Assembly (NCBI RefSeq): GCF_900188165.1
Contig: NZ_FZOS01000002.1
Coordinates: 186,001 to 250,000, forward strand
Reading direction: 5' to 3'
From: Edaphosphingomonas laterariae
GTDB lineage: Bacteria; Pseudomonadota; Alphaproteobacteria; Sphingomonadales; Sphingomonadaceae
Length of the DNA stretch: 64,000 bases
The first letter of the stretch is position 1. Each line of letters opens with the position of its first letter. A program made the translations under genes and the position numbers. The notes below the pieces were generated by a model. It ran no database searches, was not told where the DNA came from, and saw nothing but the letters and a program-made list of their open reading frames with translations. Positions 28,749-37,521 of the stretch are shown one piece after another.

Positions 28749-29678
28749 ATGCCGACGGGATTGGTAGCGCTGCTGGACGATATTGCGGGCATCACCAAGC
28801 TCGCCGCGGCTTCGCTGGATGATGTGTCGGCCGCCGCCGGCCGCGCCGGCACCAAGGCAGCGGGCGTGGTGATCGACGACACGGCCGTCACTCCGCGATA
28901 CGTCACCGGCTTCTCGCCCGATCGCGAACTGCCGATGATCGGCAAGATCGCGCTCGGCTCGATCCGCAACAAGCTGCTGATCCTGCTGCCCGTGGCCATT
29001 GGCCTCAGCGCCTTCGCGCCCTGGGCGATCACCCCGCTGCTGATGGTTGGCGGCGCCTATCTCTGCTTCGAAGGCGTGGAAAAGATCGCGCACAGCCTGT
29101 CGGGCCACCATGATGAAGGCGATGCCGGCGGCGCGATGGAAAATGCCGCCGAGGTGGAGGCGCAGAAGGTCAGCGGCGCGATCCGCACCGATCTCATCCT
29201 CTCGGCCGAAATCATGGCGATCGCGCTCGCCGACGTGGCGGATAGCTCGCTAGGCACGCAGGCGACGGTGCTCGCGGTCGTCGCCTTCCTCGTCACCATC
29301 GGTGTCTATGGCGTCGTCGGCCTGATCGTGAAGATGGACGATATCGGCCTCCATCTCGCCAAGGGGCGGCTCGGCTTCATGCGCGCGGTCGGGCGCGGGC
29401 TGGTGAAGGGGATGCCGCATGTGCTGCAGGCGCTGTCGGTGATCGGCATCGCCGCGATGATCTGGGTCGGCGGCGGCATCATCGTCCACGGGCTCGAACA
29501 TTTCCACCTGACGCCGATCCCCGGCTGGGTTCACCACGCGTCCGAAGCGGCGGCGCATGCCGTTCCGGGCGCCGCTGGGTTTGCAGGCTGGGTCGTCCAG
29601 GCGGCCTTGTCCGGCGTGGTTGGCGTCGTCATCGGCGCGGCGATCGTCGGCGTGCTCAAGCTGGTGAAACGGAAATAA
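28749..29678 (+). CDS. DUF808 (YedI-like) membrane protein
   Basis: 309 residues. The N-terminus GLVALLDDIAGITKLAAASLDDVSAAAGRA is in the DUF808 style, and KAAGVVIDDTAVTPRYVTG is a family signature. Several hydrophobic segments follow (LLILLPVAIGLSAFAPWAI, FLVTIGVYGVVGLIVKMDD, and two near the C-terminus). These are inner-membrane proteins of unknown function. The ATG at 28749 is preferred over a TTG three codons upstream. It ends 18 bases from the convergent CHAT gene. Confidence 0.85.
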   Translation: MPTGLVALLDDIAGITKLAAASLDDVSAAAGRAGTKAAGVVIDDTAVTPRYVTGFSPDRELPMIGKIALGSIRNKLLILLPVAIGLSAFAPWAITPLLMVGGAYLCFEGVEKIAHSLSGHHDEGDAGGAMENAAEVEAQKVSGAIRTDLILSAEIMAIALADVADSSLGTQATVLAVVAFLVTIGVYGVVGLIVKMDDIGLHLAKGRLGFMRAVGRGLVKGMPHVLQALSVIGIAAMIWVGGGIIVHGLEHFHLTPIPGWVHHASEAAAHAVPGAAGFAGWVVQAALSGVVGVVIGAAIVGVLKLVKRK

Positions 29679-29696
29679 GCGGGCCGCCGGGCCGGC

Positions 29697-32600
29697 TCAC
29701 TCCCCGCCGGAAATCACCGTGAATGGCGCCCAGGCGGCGGGGTGCGTCCAGCCGTCGGTCCAACCCGGCACGGCTGACCCGTCCGCCCGCTTGCCAGTGC
29801 GGATCGCCGCCATCGCCGCTTTCAGCGCATCGGCGCGCGACAGGCTGGCATCGGCCTGCCGCAGCCCCAGCGTTTCCACGGTCAGCGCGGCGGTGGAATC
29901 GTCGGCGACGCGCCAGTGGCTCGCCAGCAGCGCCGAAGCGCCGGCATAGATGAACGATCGCGCCAGGCTCGACAGGCTGTCTGCGCCCGGCGTGCCATCG
30001 GTCGAAGCGGTGTTGCAGGCGGACAGGATCACAAAGTCCGCCGACAAACTCATCCGTGACACTTCGGATGCGGTCAGCAGTCCGTCGTCGCGGGTGGACG
30101 GGCTGGCCGGCGGGGTGAACACCAGCCCCGGCTCCTCCAGCCCCGAAAGTTCGCCGGGCAGCACGCCGTGGGTGGCGAAGGCCAGAATGCGCGTCTTGCG
30201 GATCGCCGGATCGCTGCGCACCGATCCCTCGGTCGCCTGATTGCCGAGGTGGATTTCGCGCGCGCTGGCCTTCAGCGTCTTCGCCATGGCGGAAAGCTCG
30301 GTCGCGGTGCCGGGCAGGGGGCTCAGCGTGCGCAGCATGACGGGGTTGGCCAGTGGTATGCCGTCCGGCCCGGCGGGGCTGAATGCCGAGACATTGGGAT
30401 CGAGCCCGCGCCCCGATTTGTCCGGCCCGTCCAGCACCGGCGCGCCATAGCCGATGAAGCCCGCGCCTGCCGCCGCCGACCGGCGCATCGCGCGCAGCAC
30501 CGAAACCGAAGGCAGGTTGGACAGCGCATAGCGATCGGCCAGCCAGGGGGTCGCTTCCAGTATCTTGGGGTCGGCCCCATCCTCGCCCGGCGCGGGCGCT
30601 GCCGTCGGCAACAGGCCCAGCGGCAGGCCGGCCAGCGCGCCCGAGGTCACGACATAAACGGTCCTGCGGCCCTGCAATGTCGCCTCCACCGGCGCCACCA
30701 GATCGCGATAGAGGGCATAGGCGGTGGGCCGGTCGAACGCTGGATAGCCCTTGGCGACGAAGGGCGAATTGGCCGGCGCCCCGGCGTTGAGATCGACGTC
30801 GCTGGCGCTGCGCGGGCAGGTCAGCGTGTCGACCTGGCAGCGCAACCGTTCAACCCCCTTGGCGATGCGCGGTGCGGCGCCGTCCGCCCGCGCCCAGGCC
30901 GCATTCTCCTTCGTCACCGCGAAGCTATAGACGTCGGCGCCTGATGAAATGACCAGCAGCACCGCCTCGTCGGGCTTCAGTCGGGCCTGCGCCTCGGCGA
31001 TCGAAAGCGCGCCGGGCTGCACCAGTTCGGCATAATCGGGATAATCCTTGCGCAGCTGCCGGTTGGCGGCGCTCAGGCTGGCGGCGGTGCTCGCCAGTTC
31101 GGTCCGCGCCGCATTGGCGCGCGCCACATCGCCCTTGGTCAGCGCGTCGAGCAGGCGGGCATCAATCTCGCGCGCCTTGGCGGAAAGATCCTGCTGCCGG
31201 CGCACTTGCCCGGCCAGCGTGTCGCTCCCTGCCGCAAATCGCGCGGCGGTCTGCGCCATGGTCTGCGCCGCCGCCGATGTGCCGAGATCCTGTGCGGCGG
31301 TGAAGGCTTCGGCACGCAGCGCCGGCGCCTCGCCCGCCGCGTCGCCGCCGCGCAGCCATGCCGCGCGCAGCATGCTGCCGAAGGCGCCGGCCAGCGGGTC
31401 GATCCGCGTCGCATCCTCGGCGCCGACGCGCGCCAGCGTCTGCTGGATGCCGCCGGCCTCGCCCGCCGCCTCGCCCGACAGCCGCGCCGCGCGGCGCAGG
31501 CGCACGATCTCCACCGCCTCGCGCGCCGATGCCACCGCCTTGCCGCGCTGCGCCGGCCCCATGTCGGCCAGCATATCGGCCTGATCGGTCAGCGCCTCGG
31601 CCAGCGCCGGATGCTGTGGGCCAAGCAGCGATCGCCGCGCGGCCACGCCCTGTTCGTAAAGCGGCGCGGCCTGCGCATATTTCTTTTGGCTGGCCAGATC
31701 GTGCGCCAGCTTGATCTGGCCGGTCGCGATATCGGGGTGGGTGGCGCCCAGCGTCGCCTGACGGATTTTGAGCGCGCGTTCGAACAGCGGCTGCGCGTCG
31801 GCGGCCTTGCCCATCCGCTCCATGTTCACCGCCACGTTGGACAGGCCGATCGCGGTGATCGGATGGTCCGGCCCATAGGTCTTTTCCCAGATCGCCAGCG
31901 CCCTGGCATAAAGCGGCGCGGCTTCGGCATAGCGGCCCTGCCGGTTCAGATTGTGCGCGACATTATTGTAGCTCGTCGCCGTCGCGCGCGCCTGCGGGTC
32001 GCGCGCGACACGGATGTCGAGCGCCCGGCGATAAGCGGGGCCGGCTTCCGGATAGCGGCCCTGCGCGTTCAGATTATAGCCGAGATTATTGTAGCTCACC
32101 GCGACGCGCGGATCCTTGTCGCCCAGCTTGGCGAGCCGCAGCGCCAGCGCCTGCCGGTAGAGCGGCTCCGCTTCGATCGGACGTCCGAGCGCGTCGAGGC
32201 TGGCGGCGACATTGTTCAGGATCAGTGCGCGATCCACATCGTCGGCGGCCATGGCGCCATCGGCGGTGGCGAGCGCCTTGTCATAATAGGCCTTGGCCTC
32301 GGCATAGCGCCCCTGCCGCGCGAGGTTGAAGCCGAGATTGTTATAGGCCAGCGCGACGCGCTTATGCTTTGCGCCATAAGTGGCGATGCTGGCATCTAGC
32401 ACCTGCTGGTAGATCGGCTGGGCATCGGCGAAGCGGCCGAGCGCCTGATAGTTGGTCGCCAGATTATTGGCTGCGGTCATCGTCAGCGGATGGCCGTCGC
32501 CCAGCCGCTTGGCGAATATCGCATAGGACCGTTGATAATAAGGATCGGCCTCGGCGAACTTGTCCTGATTGGCCAGCCAGCCCGCGATCAGCGCCTGCGT

Positions 32601-32906
32601 GCCGGCCACTTCGGGATGGTCCGGCCCGGCGGTCGTTTCCTCGATCGCCAGCGCCTGCTTGCCCAGCGCCACGGCATCGGCCCAGCGCCGTTCGGCGGTG
32701 GCGGTTTCAAGGGCGGCGGTGATCCTTTCGATCTGCGCCTGTTCCGCCGCCGTCGGTGCGCGCAACGGCGGGATCGATGCCGGGTCTACGCTGCGCCCGC
32801 CGGCGGCCTGCGCCAGCACCGGGGCCGCCAAAAGCGGGGCCAGGGCGATCAGGCAGGCGGAAAGCAGCAGCGCATGGCGGCGGGCGGCGGATCGGCTGGG
32901 CGTCAT
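29697..32906 (-). CDS. Exported TPR-CHAT protein (caspase-like fold)
   Basis: 1069 residues. A signal peptide (ALLLSACLIALAPLLAAPVLA, cleavage about 33) sends it to the periplasm or beyond. Residues about 60-470 are at least nine 42-residue TPR repeats of the kinesin-light-chain type (AYNNLGFNLARQGRYAEA). A helical linker follows. The CHAT domain occupies about 750-1069, with the candidate catalytic dyad His913 (FATHG) and Cys964 (LSACNT). CHAT domains belong to the caspase/separase clan and are usually thought of as cytosolic, so export is notable. It is the last gene of a - strand set with an M48 protease. Whether it cleaves anything is unknown. Confidence 0.85.
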   Translation of the reverse strand: MTPSRSAARRHALLLSACLIALAPLLAAPVLAQAAGGRSVDPASIPPLRAPTAAEQAQIERITAALETATAERRWADAVALGKQALAIEETTAGPDHPEVAGTQALIAGWLANQDKFAEADPYYQRSYAIFAKRLGDGHPLTMTAANNLATNYQALGRFADAQPIYQQVLDASIATYGAKHKRVALAYNNLGFNLARQGRYAEAKAYYDKALATADGAMAADDVDRALILNNVAASLDALGRPIEAEPLYRQALALRLAKLGDKDPRVAVSYNNLGYNLNAQGRYPEAGPAYRRALDIRVARDPQARATATSYNNVAHNLNRQGRYAEAAPLYARALAIWEKTYGPDHPITAIGLSNVAVNMERMGKAADAQPLFERALKIRQATLGATHPDIATGQIKLAHDLASQKKYAQAAPLYEQGVAARRSLLGPQHPALAEALTDQADMLADMGPAQRGKAVASAREAVEIVRLRRAARLSGEAAGEAGGIQQTLARVGAEDATRIDPLAGAFGSMLRAAWLRGGDAAGEAPALRAEAFTAAQDLGTSAAAQTMAQTAARFAAGSDTLAGQVRRQQDLSAKAREIDARLLDALTKGDVARANAARTELASTAASLSAANRQLRKDYPDYAELVQPGALSIAEAQARLKPDEAVLLVISSGADVYSFAVTKENAAWARADGAAPRIAKGVERLRCQVDTLTCPRSASDVDLNAGAPANSPFVAKGYPAFDRPTAYALYRDLVAPVEATLQGRRTVYVVTSGALAGLPLGLLPTAAPAPGEDGADPKILEATPWLADRYALSNLPSVSVLRAMRRSAAAGAGFIGYGAPVLDGPDKSGRGLDPNVSAFSPAGPDGIPLANPVMLRTLSPLPGTATELSAMAKTLKASAREIHLGNQATEGSVRSDPAIRKTRILAFATHGVLPGELSGLEEPGLVFTPPASPSTRDDGLLTASEVSRMSLSADFVILSACNTASTDGTPGADSLSSLARSFIYAGASALLASHWRVADDSTAALTVETLGLRQADASLSRADALKAAMAAIRTGKRADGSAVPGWTDGWTHPAAWAPFTVISGGE

Positions 32907-32918
32907 GCGGCGGCGTCC

Positions 32919-32966
32919 TTGTTCCGGGAGTGGCTTTGTTCCGGGAGAGGCTTTGTCCCGGTTGGC
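32919..32966. repeat. 17-base tandem repeat just upstream of the TPR-CHAT gene
   Basis: TTGTTCCGGGAGTGGCT (32919-32935) is followed by TTGTTCCGGGAGAGGCT (32936-32952) and a decayed third copy. On the coding strand each unit carries CCGGAACAA, and the copy nearest the gene provides GGAACAAGG before the ATG. Confidence 0.8.
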
Positions 32967-32981
32967 GTGGTTCCGCGCGGA

Positions 32982-34808
32982 TCAGTTGCCGAAAGGCAGG
33001 TCGATCCCCAGTGGGTTCTTCTTCGCCTGCGCGGCCTGCGGCATCGCCGCTTTGCAGCGTTCGGGAATATAGTCCCGGCCCTTCACCGCCATGCACTGGC
33101 CATAAGTGGCCTGCGCGCCAGCGGCATCGCCCGATGCCAATTCGCGCTTGATCTCGATGCTCTTGAAATGATCGGGATCCTTGAACTTCGCCACGCCGTC
33201 GCCGATCACCGCTTCGGCGGCGGCGGTATCGCGCGTGTTGATCTCCATTTCGGCATAGCTTTCATAAAGCTGGAGATTCTGGACGCCGCTGCCACTGCGT
33301 CCGGCATCGAAATAGCTGGCAGCCATCGCCGTGTTGCCGGCATCGCGCGCGGACAGACCGGCGACATAGTTCACGAAGGTCGGCGTCTGCCGGGTACCGG
33401 CGCCCAGCGCGCGCAACTGCTGGTCGGCGCCGCCATAATTGCCGTCGAAATAGGATTGGCGGGCGCGGATATAATTCGCCTTCAGCATGGTCGCGCGGTT
33501 GAATTCGGGATTGGCCTTGATCCGGCCGATCATCGCGCCGGTGTCGATCGGCGGGTCGGCGGTCGGGTAGCCGGCCTGATAATAAGCGGCCAGCCCCTTG
33601 CGCCGTTCTTCCGGCGGCAAATGGGTGTCGCCGCCCACGGCCTTGGTGACCGATCCGATATTGTTCAGCAGCGAACTGCCCGTGCCCTTCAGCAGATTGG
33701 TGCCCAGCGCGCTGATCGATCCGCCGGTCGCCAGGCTGGTCACCGTGCCGGCATTGGCCATGGATTTCACCGAACTGGTCAGGCTGTCCTGCAACGTATT
33801 GGCCAGTGCCTCGCGCTTGTCGCGCGATGCCTTTTCCGCCTCGAACGCCTTTTGCAGCCGCGCGAAGACATTGGCGTAGGTATCGATCGTCATGTTGCTG
33901 CCGATCAGCAGGTCGATCGCCAGTGCATCGGCCTGATCCTCCTGATCGCGGTTCCACGAAGGCGCGACAATATCGTCGACGGCGAAGGTCAGTGCTTCGG
34001 ACAGGCGGGCGGCATCCCGGCCCGATCGCGCCGCGCCCGATTGCGCGTTGGACAGCGCACCCGATACAGATCCGCTGCCACGCAGCGAATTGGCGAAGCT
34101 GCCGACCTGATAGACCTGCGATATCGCGGTCGCGCTCTTCTTCGCGCCACTGATCGCTTCGGCCTTGGTGAAATGGCCCAGCAGCAGATGGGCATATTCG
34201 TGGGCGAGGACGAAAAGCACCTCGGAATCGGATTCCGCCGCTTCCAGCAGGCCCAGCGAAACGACGATGGTATTGTCGGGCAGGGCCTGCGCTTCATAAG
34301 CGTCGCTCGCCCGGAACAGGATCTTGGGCGTCCGTTCCAGCGGTGCATAGGGCCACGCCTTGGCGAAGCGATCGAGCACCGCGCGCAATTCCAGCTCGGT
34401 CGCGGGCATGGCGAACAGGTCCAGCCGGGCGGAGCGCGTGTTCATCACCTGCGCGGACAGGCCCAGCGATGCTTCGCCCGCTACCCCGCCCGAACGCATG
34501 CGCTGGTTGTTGGCGCACACTTCGGCAGCGGGCAGGGTGGCGATCAGCGGGGCTTTCGTCAGCGAAAACTTGCCCTTGGCCTTCTTGTCCAGCTTTTGCG
34601 CGGCGGGCAGCGTGCCGGCGCCGGGCGCAGGGCAGCCGTTCAGCGGCACGAAGGGCGGTTCGGGCACGAACACCGCCGGCTGTGGGGCCGGGGCGGGCGC
34701 GGCCGGCGCGGCGGTGGCCGATCGCTTCTTCTTGGGCGCCGCGTCGGCCCCCGTGCCGAACATGAACATGGCGGCGCCCGCCATTGCGAGGATGGTGCCC
34801 GTCTTCAT
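32982..34808 (-). CDS. Exported M48-family metalloprotease with TPR-like C-terminus
   Basis: 608 residues from the ATG at 34808, which has GGAGG in front and begins a signal peptide (KTGTILAMAGAAMFMFGTGADA). The frame is open 59 residues further upstream but without export features. The zinc motif is HEYAH at 203-207 (LFVLAHEYAHLLLGHF), and an E-x-x-A-D (EDQADALAIDLL) about 105 residues later supplies the third ligand. This is the BepA/LoiP-type peptidase layout. The C-terminal part (about 430-600) is helical and repeat-like. It probably acts in the periplasm. Its gene lies between two other exported proteins on the same strand. Confidence 0.85.
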   Translation of the reverse strand: MKTGTILAMAGAAMFMFGTGADAAPKKKRSATAAPAAPAPAPQPAVFVPEPPFVPLNGCPAPGAGTLPAAQKLDKKAKGKFSLTKAPLIATLPAAEVCANNQRMRSGGVAGEASLGLSAQVMNTRSARLDLFAMPATELELRAVLDRFAKAWPYAPLERTPKILFRASDAYEAQALPDNTIVVSLGLLEAAESDSEVLFVLAHEYAHLLLGHFTKAEAISGAKKSATAISQVYQVGSFANSLRGSGSVSGALSNAQSGAARSGRDAARLSEALTFAVDDIVAPSWNRDQEDQADALAIDLLIGSNMTIDTYANVFARLQKAFEAEKASRDKREALANTLQDSLTSSVKSMANAGTVTSLATGGSISALGTNLLKGTGSSLLNNIGSVTKAVGGDTHLPPEERRKGLAAYYQAGYPTADPPIDTGAMIGRIKANPEFNRATMLKANYIRARQSYFDGNYGGADQQLRALGAGTRQTPTFVNYVAGLSARDAGNTAMAASYFDAGRSGSGVQNLQLYESYAEMEINTRDTAAAEAVIGDGVAKFKDPDHFKSIEIKRELASGDAAGAQATYGQCMAVKGRDYIPERCKAAMPQAAQAKKNPLGIDLPFGN

Positions 34809-34852
34809 GGTTCCGCCCCTCCTTATGTGTCGCCGGACCGCCTCGGCCGATG

Positions 34853-35284
34853 CTATTTGGCGCAGCCAAGCCCCAGCGACTGATCCAGGCCTTCTTCTTC
34901 CAGTTTCGCATATTCGATCGTGGTGGCGTTGCACTTGATCGCCTTCACGTCGCCGACATAATCGACCATCGACATGCGCAGCCACGCCAGCTCGCCGTCC
35001 AGCATGATGCCGACGAAGCCGGGCTTGGCGCGCACCACGCGTGCGCCTTCCGTTCCGATCGGCGGCAGCGCGCCGCGCGTCACCTCGCGCACCACGTCGC
35101 CCGCATCGTCGAAGATCGGCAGGGGATCGCGCTTATAAGCCTTGATCACCGGCCCGGCATAAGGTGCAGCCGCCGGCGCGCTCGCCGTATCGCTCTTGCT
35201 GCGTTTGGCTTCGCCCGGCCCGGCCATGGCAAGGCCGGTCGCCAGCGCGCCGATGCATAGAAGATAAGTCCCCACCCTGGCCAT
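34853..35284 (-). CDS. Small exported protein of unknown function
   Basis: 143 residues with a signal peptide (YLLCIGALATGLAMAGPGEA). The mature part is compact, with a possible SH3-like run (KAYKRDPLPIFDDAGDVVRE, VRAKPGFVGIMLDGELAWL) and two Cys (CNATT, LGCAK) that could form a disulfide. It is the first gene of the set with the M48 protease and TPR-CHAT protein and is 44 bases ahead of the protease. It may be a partner, inhibitor or substrate; that is inference from position. Confidence 0.7.
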   Translation of the reverse strand: MARVGTYLLCIGALATGLAMAGPGEAKRSKSDTASAPAAAPYAGPVIKAYKRDPLPIFDDAGDVVREVTRGALPPIGTEGARVVRAKPGFVGIMLDGELAWLRMSMVDYVGDVKAIKCNATTIEYAKLEEEGLDQSLGLGCAK

Positions 35285-35495
35285 GGCCTGTCCGCCCGTT
35301 CAACGCCTTACATCGGCGGCGATGCGGCCCCACGCCGGAATCGTCGCCTTATGGTTACGAAGGATCGTCCCATTTGGTTGCCGAAACAAGCATGGGGTGA
35401 CGAAGATGCCGGCTGAGGCGACGAAAGCGCAAATCTTCCAGCGCGCATAAATGCTTGGCCGTGAAGGCCGGCGCCCGCCTATAAGCAGGGCCGCA

Positions 35496-36386
35496 ATGCT
35501 CGATATCAAGTCGCTCAGCTATTTCATCGCCGTGGCCGAAGATCTGCACTTCAGCCGCGCCGCCGATCGCCTGCACGTCGCGCAATCGGCGCTGAGCGCG
35601 CGCATCCGCCAGCTTGAGGATCGGCTTGACGCACCGCTGTTCACGCGCGGCAAACGCGCGGCCGTGCGCCTGACCGAAGCGGGCGAGCTGTTTCTGGTCG
35701 AGGCGCGGCGGACCGTGCAGGCGGCCGAGCAGGCGGAAAATGTCGGCCGGCGCGCGGGGCAGGGGGCGATCGGCCATGTCGCCATCGGCTATGTCGCCTC
35801 GGCCATCTTCTCGGGACTGCTGCCCGAACTGCTTCGCCGCTTCCGCGCGGAACATCCCGATGTCGAGGTGCGGCTGACCGAGATGGAAACGCCGCGCCAG
35901 CTGGCGATGATCGAGGATGGCCTGCTCGATATCGGGCTGGTGCGCGCGCGGCACGATCCGCCGGCCGGCGTGCTGCTCACCGTGCTGCGGCGCGAACGGA
36001 TGCACGTGCTGCTGCCGGCCGGGCATCGCCTTGCGGCGTCGGCGCGGGTCGCGCTCGCCGATCTGTCGGGCGAAACGCTGATCTCGCCGCATTTCGATGC
36101 GCTGTCGGGTTTTGGCGGGATGCTGGCGGGGCTGGCACGGCGCGATGACTTCACCCCCGGCCCGATCCGCCCGGTACGCGATTTCCTGACGGTGGTGGGG
36201 CTGGTGGGCGGTGGCTATGGCGTGGCGCTGGTGCCCGATGCGGTCCGCCGGCTGGCCGGCGACGATGTCGTGCTCCGCCCGCTCGACGGTGCGGACGACC
36301 TCGAAGCCGCATTGTCGATCGCACATGCCGAACGGCCGCGCGGGCCGACGGTGGCGGCGTTCCTGAAGGGCGTTCAGGCGCTTTAG
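35496..36386 (+). CDS. LysR-family transcriptional regulator
   Basis: 296 residues. The N-terminal winged helix-turn-helix is typical (LSYFIAVAEDLHFSRAADRLHVAQSALSARIRQLE), followed by a periplasmic-binding-protein-like effector domain. The ATG at 35496 starts at the canonical LysR N-terminus; an ATG at 35451 adds 15 unlike residues. It is tail-to-tail with the CoA-transferase gene (stops overlap by three bases). LysR genes beside gcdH/CoA-transferase pairs regulate glutarate use in other proteobacteria, so that is the likely target. Confidence 0.88.
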   Translation: MLDIKSLSYFIAVAEDLHFSRAADRLHVAQSALSARIRQLEDRLDAPLFTRGKRAAVRLTEAGELFLVEARRTVQAAEQAENVGRRAGQGAIGHVAIGYVASAIFSGLLPELLRRFRAEHPDVEVRLTEMETPRQLAMIEDGLLDIGLVRARHDPPAGVLLTVLRRERMHVLLPAGHRLAASARVALADLSGETLISPHFDALSGFGGMLAGLARRDDFTPGPIRPVRDFLTVVGLVGGGYGVALVPDAVRRLAGDDVVLRPLDGADDLEAALSIAHAERPRGPTVAAFLKGVQAL

Positions 36387-37519
36387 CGGCCCAGCAGCGG
36401 CGAAGGGCGGTCCAGCTCGAGCTCCGCATCCGAAAAGCGGATCGGGGTGCGGACACCCGGGATCGGTGCCGATCCGTCGCCGCGATCCAGCGCCAGCGCC
36501 ATCTGGCGATGCACGATCTGCGGATCGGCGAAGGCCTGCGCCACGGTGTTGATCGGCCCGGCCGGCACGCCCGCTTCCTCCAGCTTCGCCAGCAGGGCAT
36601 CGCGTTCCCAACGCCGGGTCGCTTCGGCCACCAGCGCGCTTAATTCGGTCCGGTGCGCCACGCGTTCCGCATTGCTGGCGAAGCGGGCGTCCTCGGCGAT
36701 GCCCATGATCGCGCAGAAACGGCGGAACTGGCCGTCATTGCCCACCGCCAGGATGAACCAGCCGTCGCTCGTCGGAAACACCTCATAAGGCGCGATATTG
36801 GGGTGGGCATTGCCCAGCCGCGTCGGCGCGGTGCCCGACACCAGATAGTTGAGCGCCTGATTGGCCAGCACGCCGGTCATCACGTCATAAAGCGCCATGT
36901 CGATCTGCTGGCCGCGCCCGGTGCGTTCGCGCTGCGCCAGCGCGGCCTGGATGCCGATCACCCCGTAAAGCCCGGTCATGATGTCGGCGAAGGCGACGCC
37001 GATCTTCTGCGGCTGGCCGGCGGGATCGCCGGTCAGGTCCATGATCCCGCTCATCCCCTGGACGATGAAGTCATATCCGGCGCGCGGCGCATAGGGGCCG
37101 TCCTGCCCGAAGCCGGTGATCGAGCAATAGACCAGGCGTGGGTTGATCGCGGCGAGGCTCGCATAATCGAGGCCATATTTGGCGAGCCCGCCGACCTTGA
37201 AATTCTCGATCAGCACGTCGGCATCCGCCGCCAGCCGCTTCACCTCGGCCTGGCCTTCCGCCGTGGTGAAATCGATCACCAGTGATCGCTTGCCGCGGTT
37301 CGTGGCGTGGAAATACGCGGCGTCGCGGCTGCCATCGGCATTGTCGATGAAGGGCGGGCCCCAGCGGCGCGTATCGTCGCCCGCCGGGGCCTCCACCTTG
37401 ATCACCTCGGCACCCAGATCGGCCAGCGTCTGCCCGATCCATGGGCCGGCGAGGATGCGCGCCAGCTCGACCACCTTGAGCCCGGCGAGCGGCGCGCCAG
37501 CCTTGCTCAGGGGGGGCAT
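36383..37519 (-). CDS. Class III (CaiB/BaiF) CoA-transferase, probably glutarate-specific
   Basis: 378 residues. The N-terminal GLKVVELARILAGPWIGQTLADLGAEVIKVE is the class III signature, and the catalytic Asp region lies in VFPTSDGWF/MSGIMDLTGD. These enzymes move CoA between carboxylates through an aspartyl-CoA intermediate. It starts two bases after the glutaryl-CoA dehydrogenase gene, the partner seen in glutarate operons (gcdH-gcdG), so glutarate:CoA transfer is the best guess. The substrate cannot be proven from sequence alone. Confidence 0.8.
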   Translation of the reverse strand: MPPLSKAGAPLAGLKVVELARILAGPWIGQTLADLGAEVIKVEAPAGDDTRRWGPPFIDNADGSRDAAYFHATNRGKRSLVIDFTTAEGQAEVKRLAADADVLIENFKVGGLAKYGLDYASLAAINPRLVYCSITGFGQDGPYAPRAGYDFIVQGMSGIMDLTGDPAGQPQKIGVAFADIMTGLYGVIGIQAALAQRERTGRGQQIDMALYDVMTGVLANQALNYLVSGTAPTRLGNAHPNIAPYEVFPTSDGWFILAVGNDGQFRRFCAIMGIAEDARFASNAERVAHRTELSALVAEATRRWERDALLAKLEEAGVPAGPINTVAQAFADPQIVHRQMALALDRGDGSAPIPGVRTPIRFSDAELELDRPSPLLGR

Positions 37520-37521
37520 CG

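Noticed and set aside
32490-34883. 797-residue open frame on the + strand across the M48 and TPR-CHAT genes
   Set aside because: Antisense to two proteins with signal peptides and active-site motifs; low-complexity Arg/Gly product.
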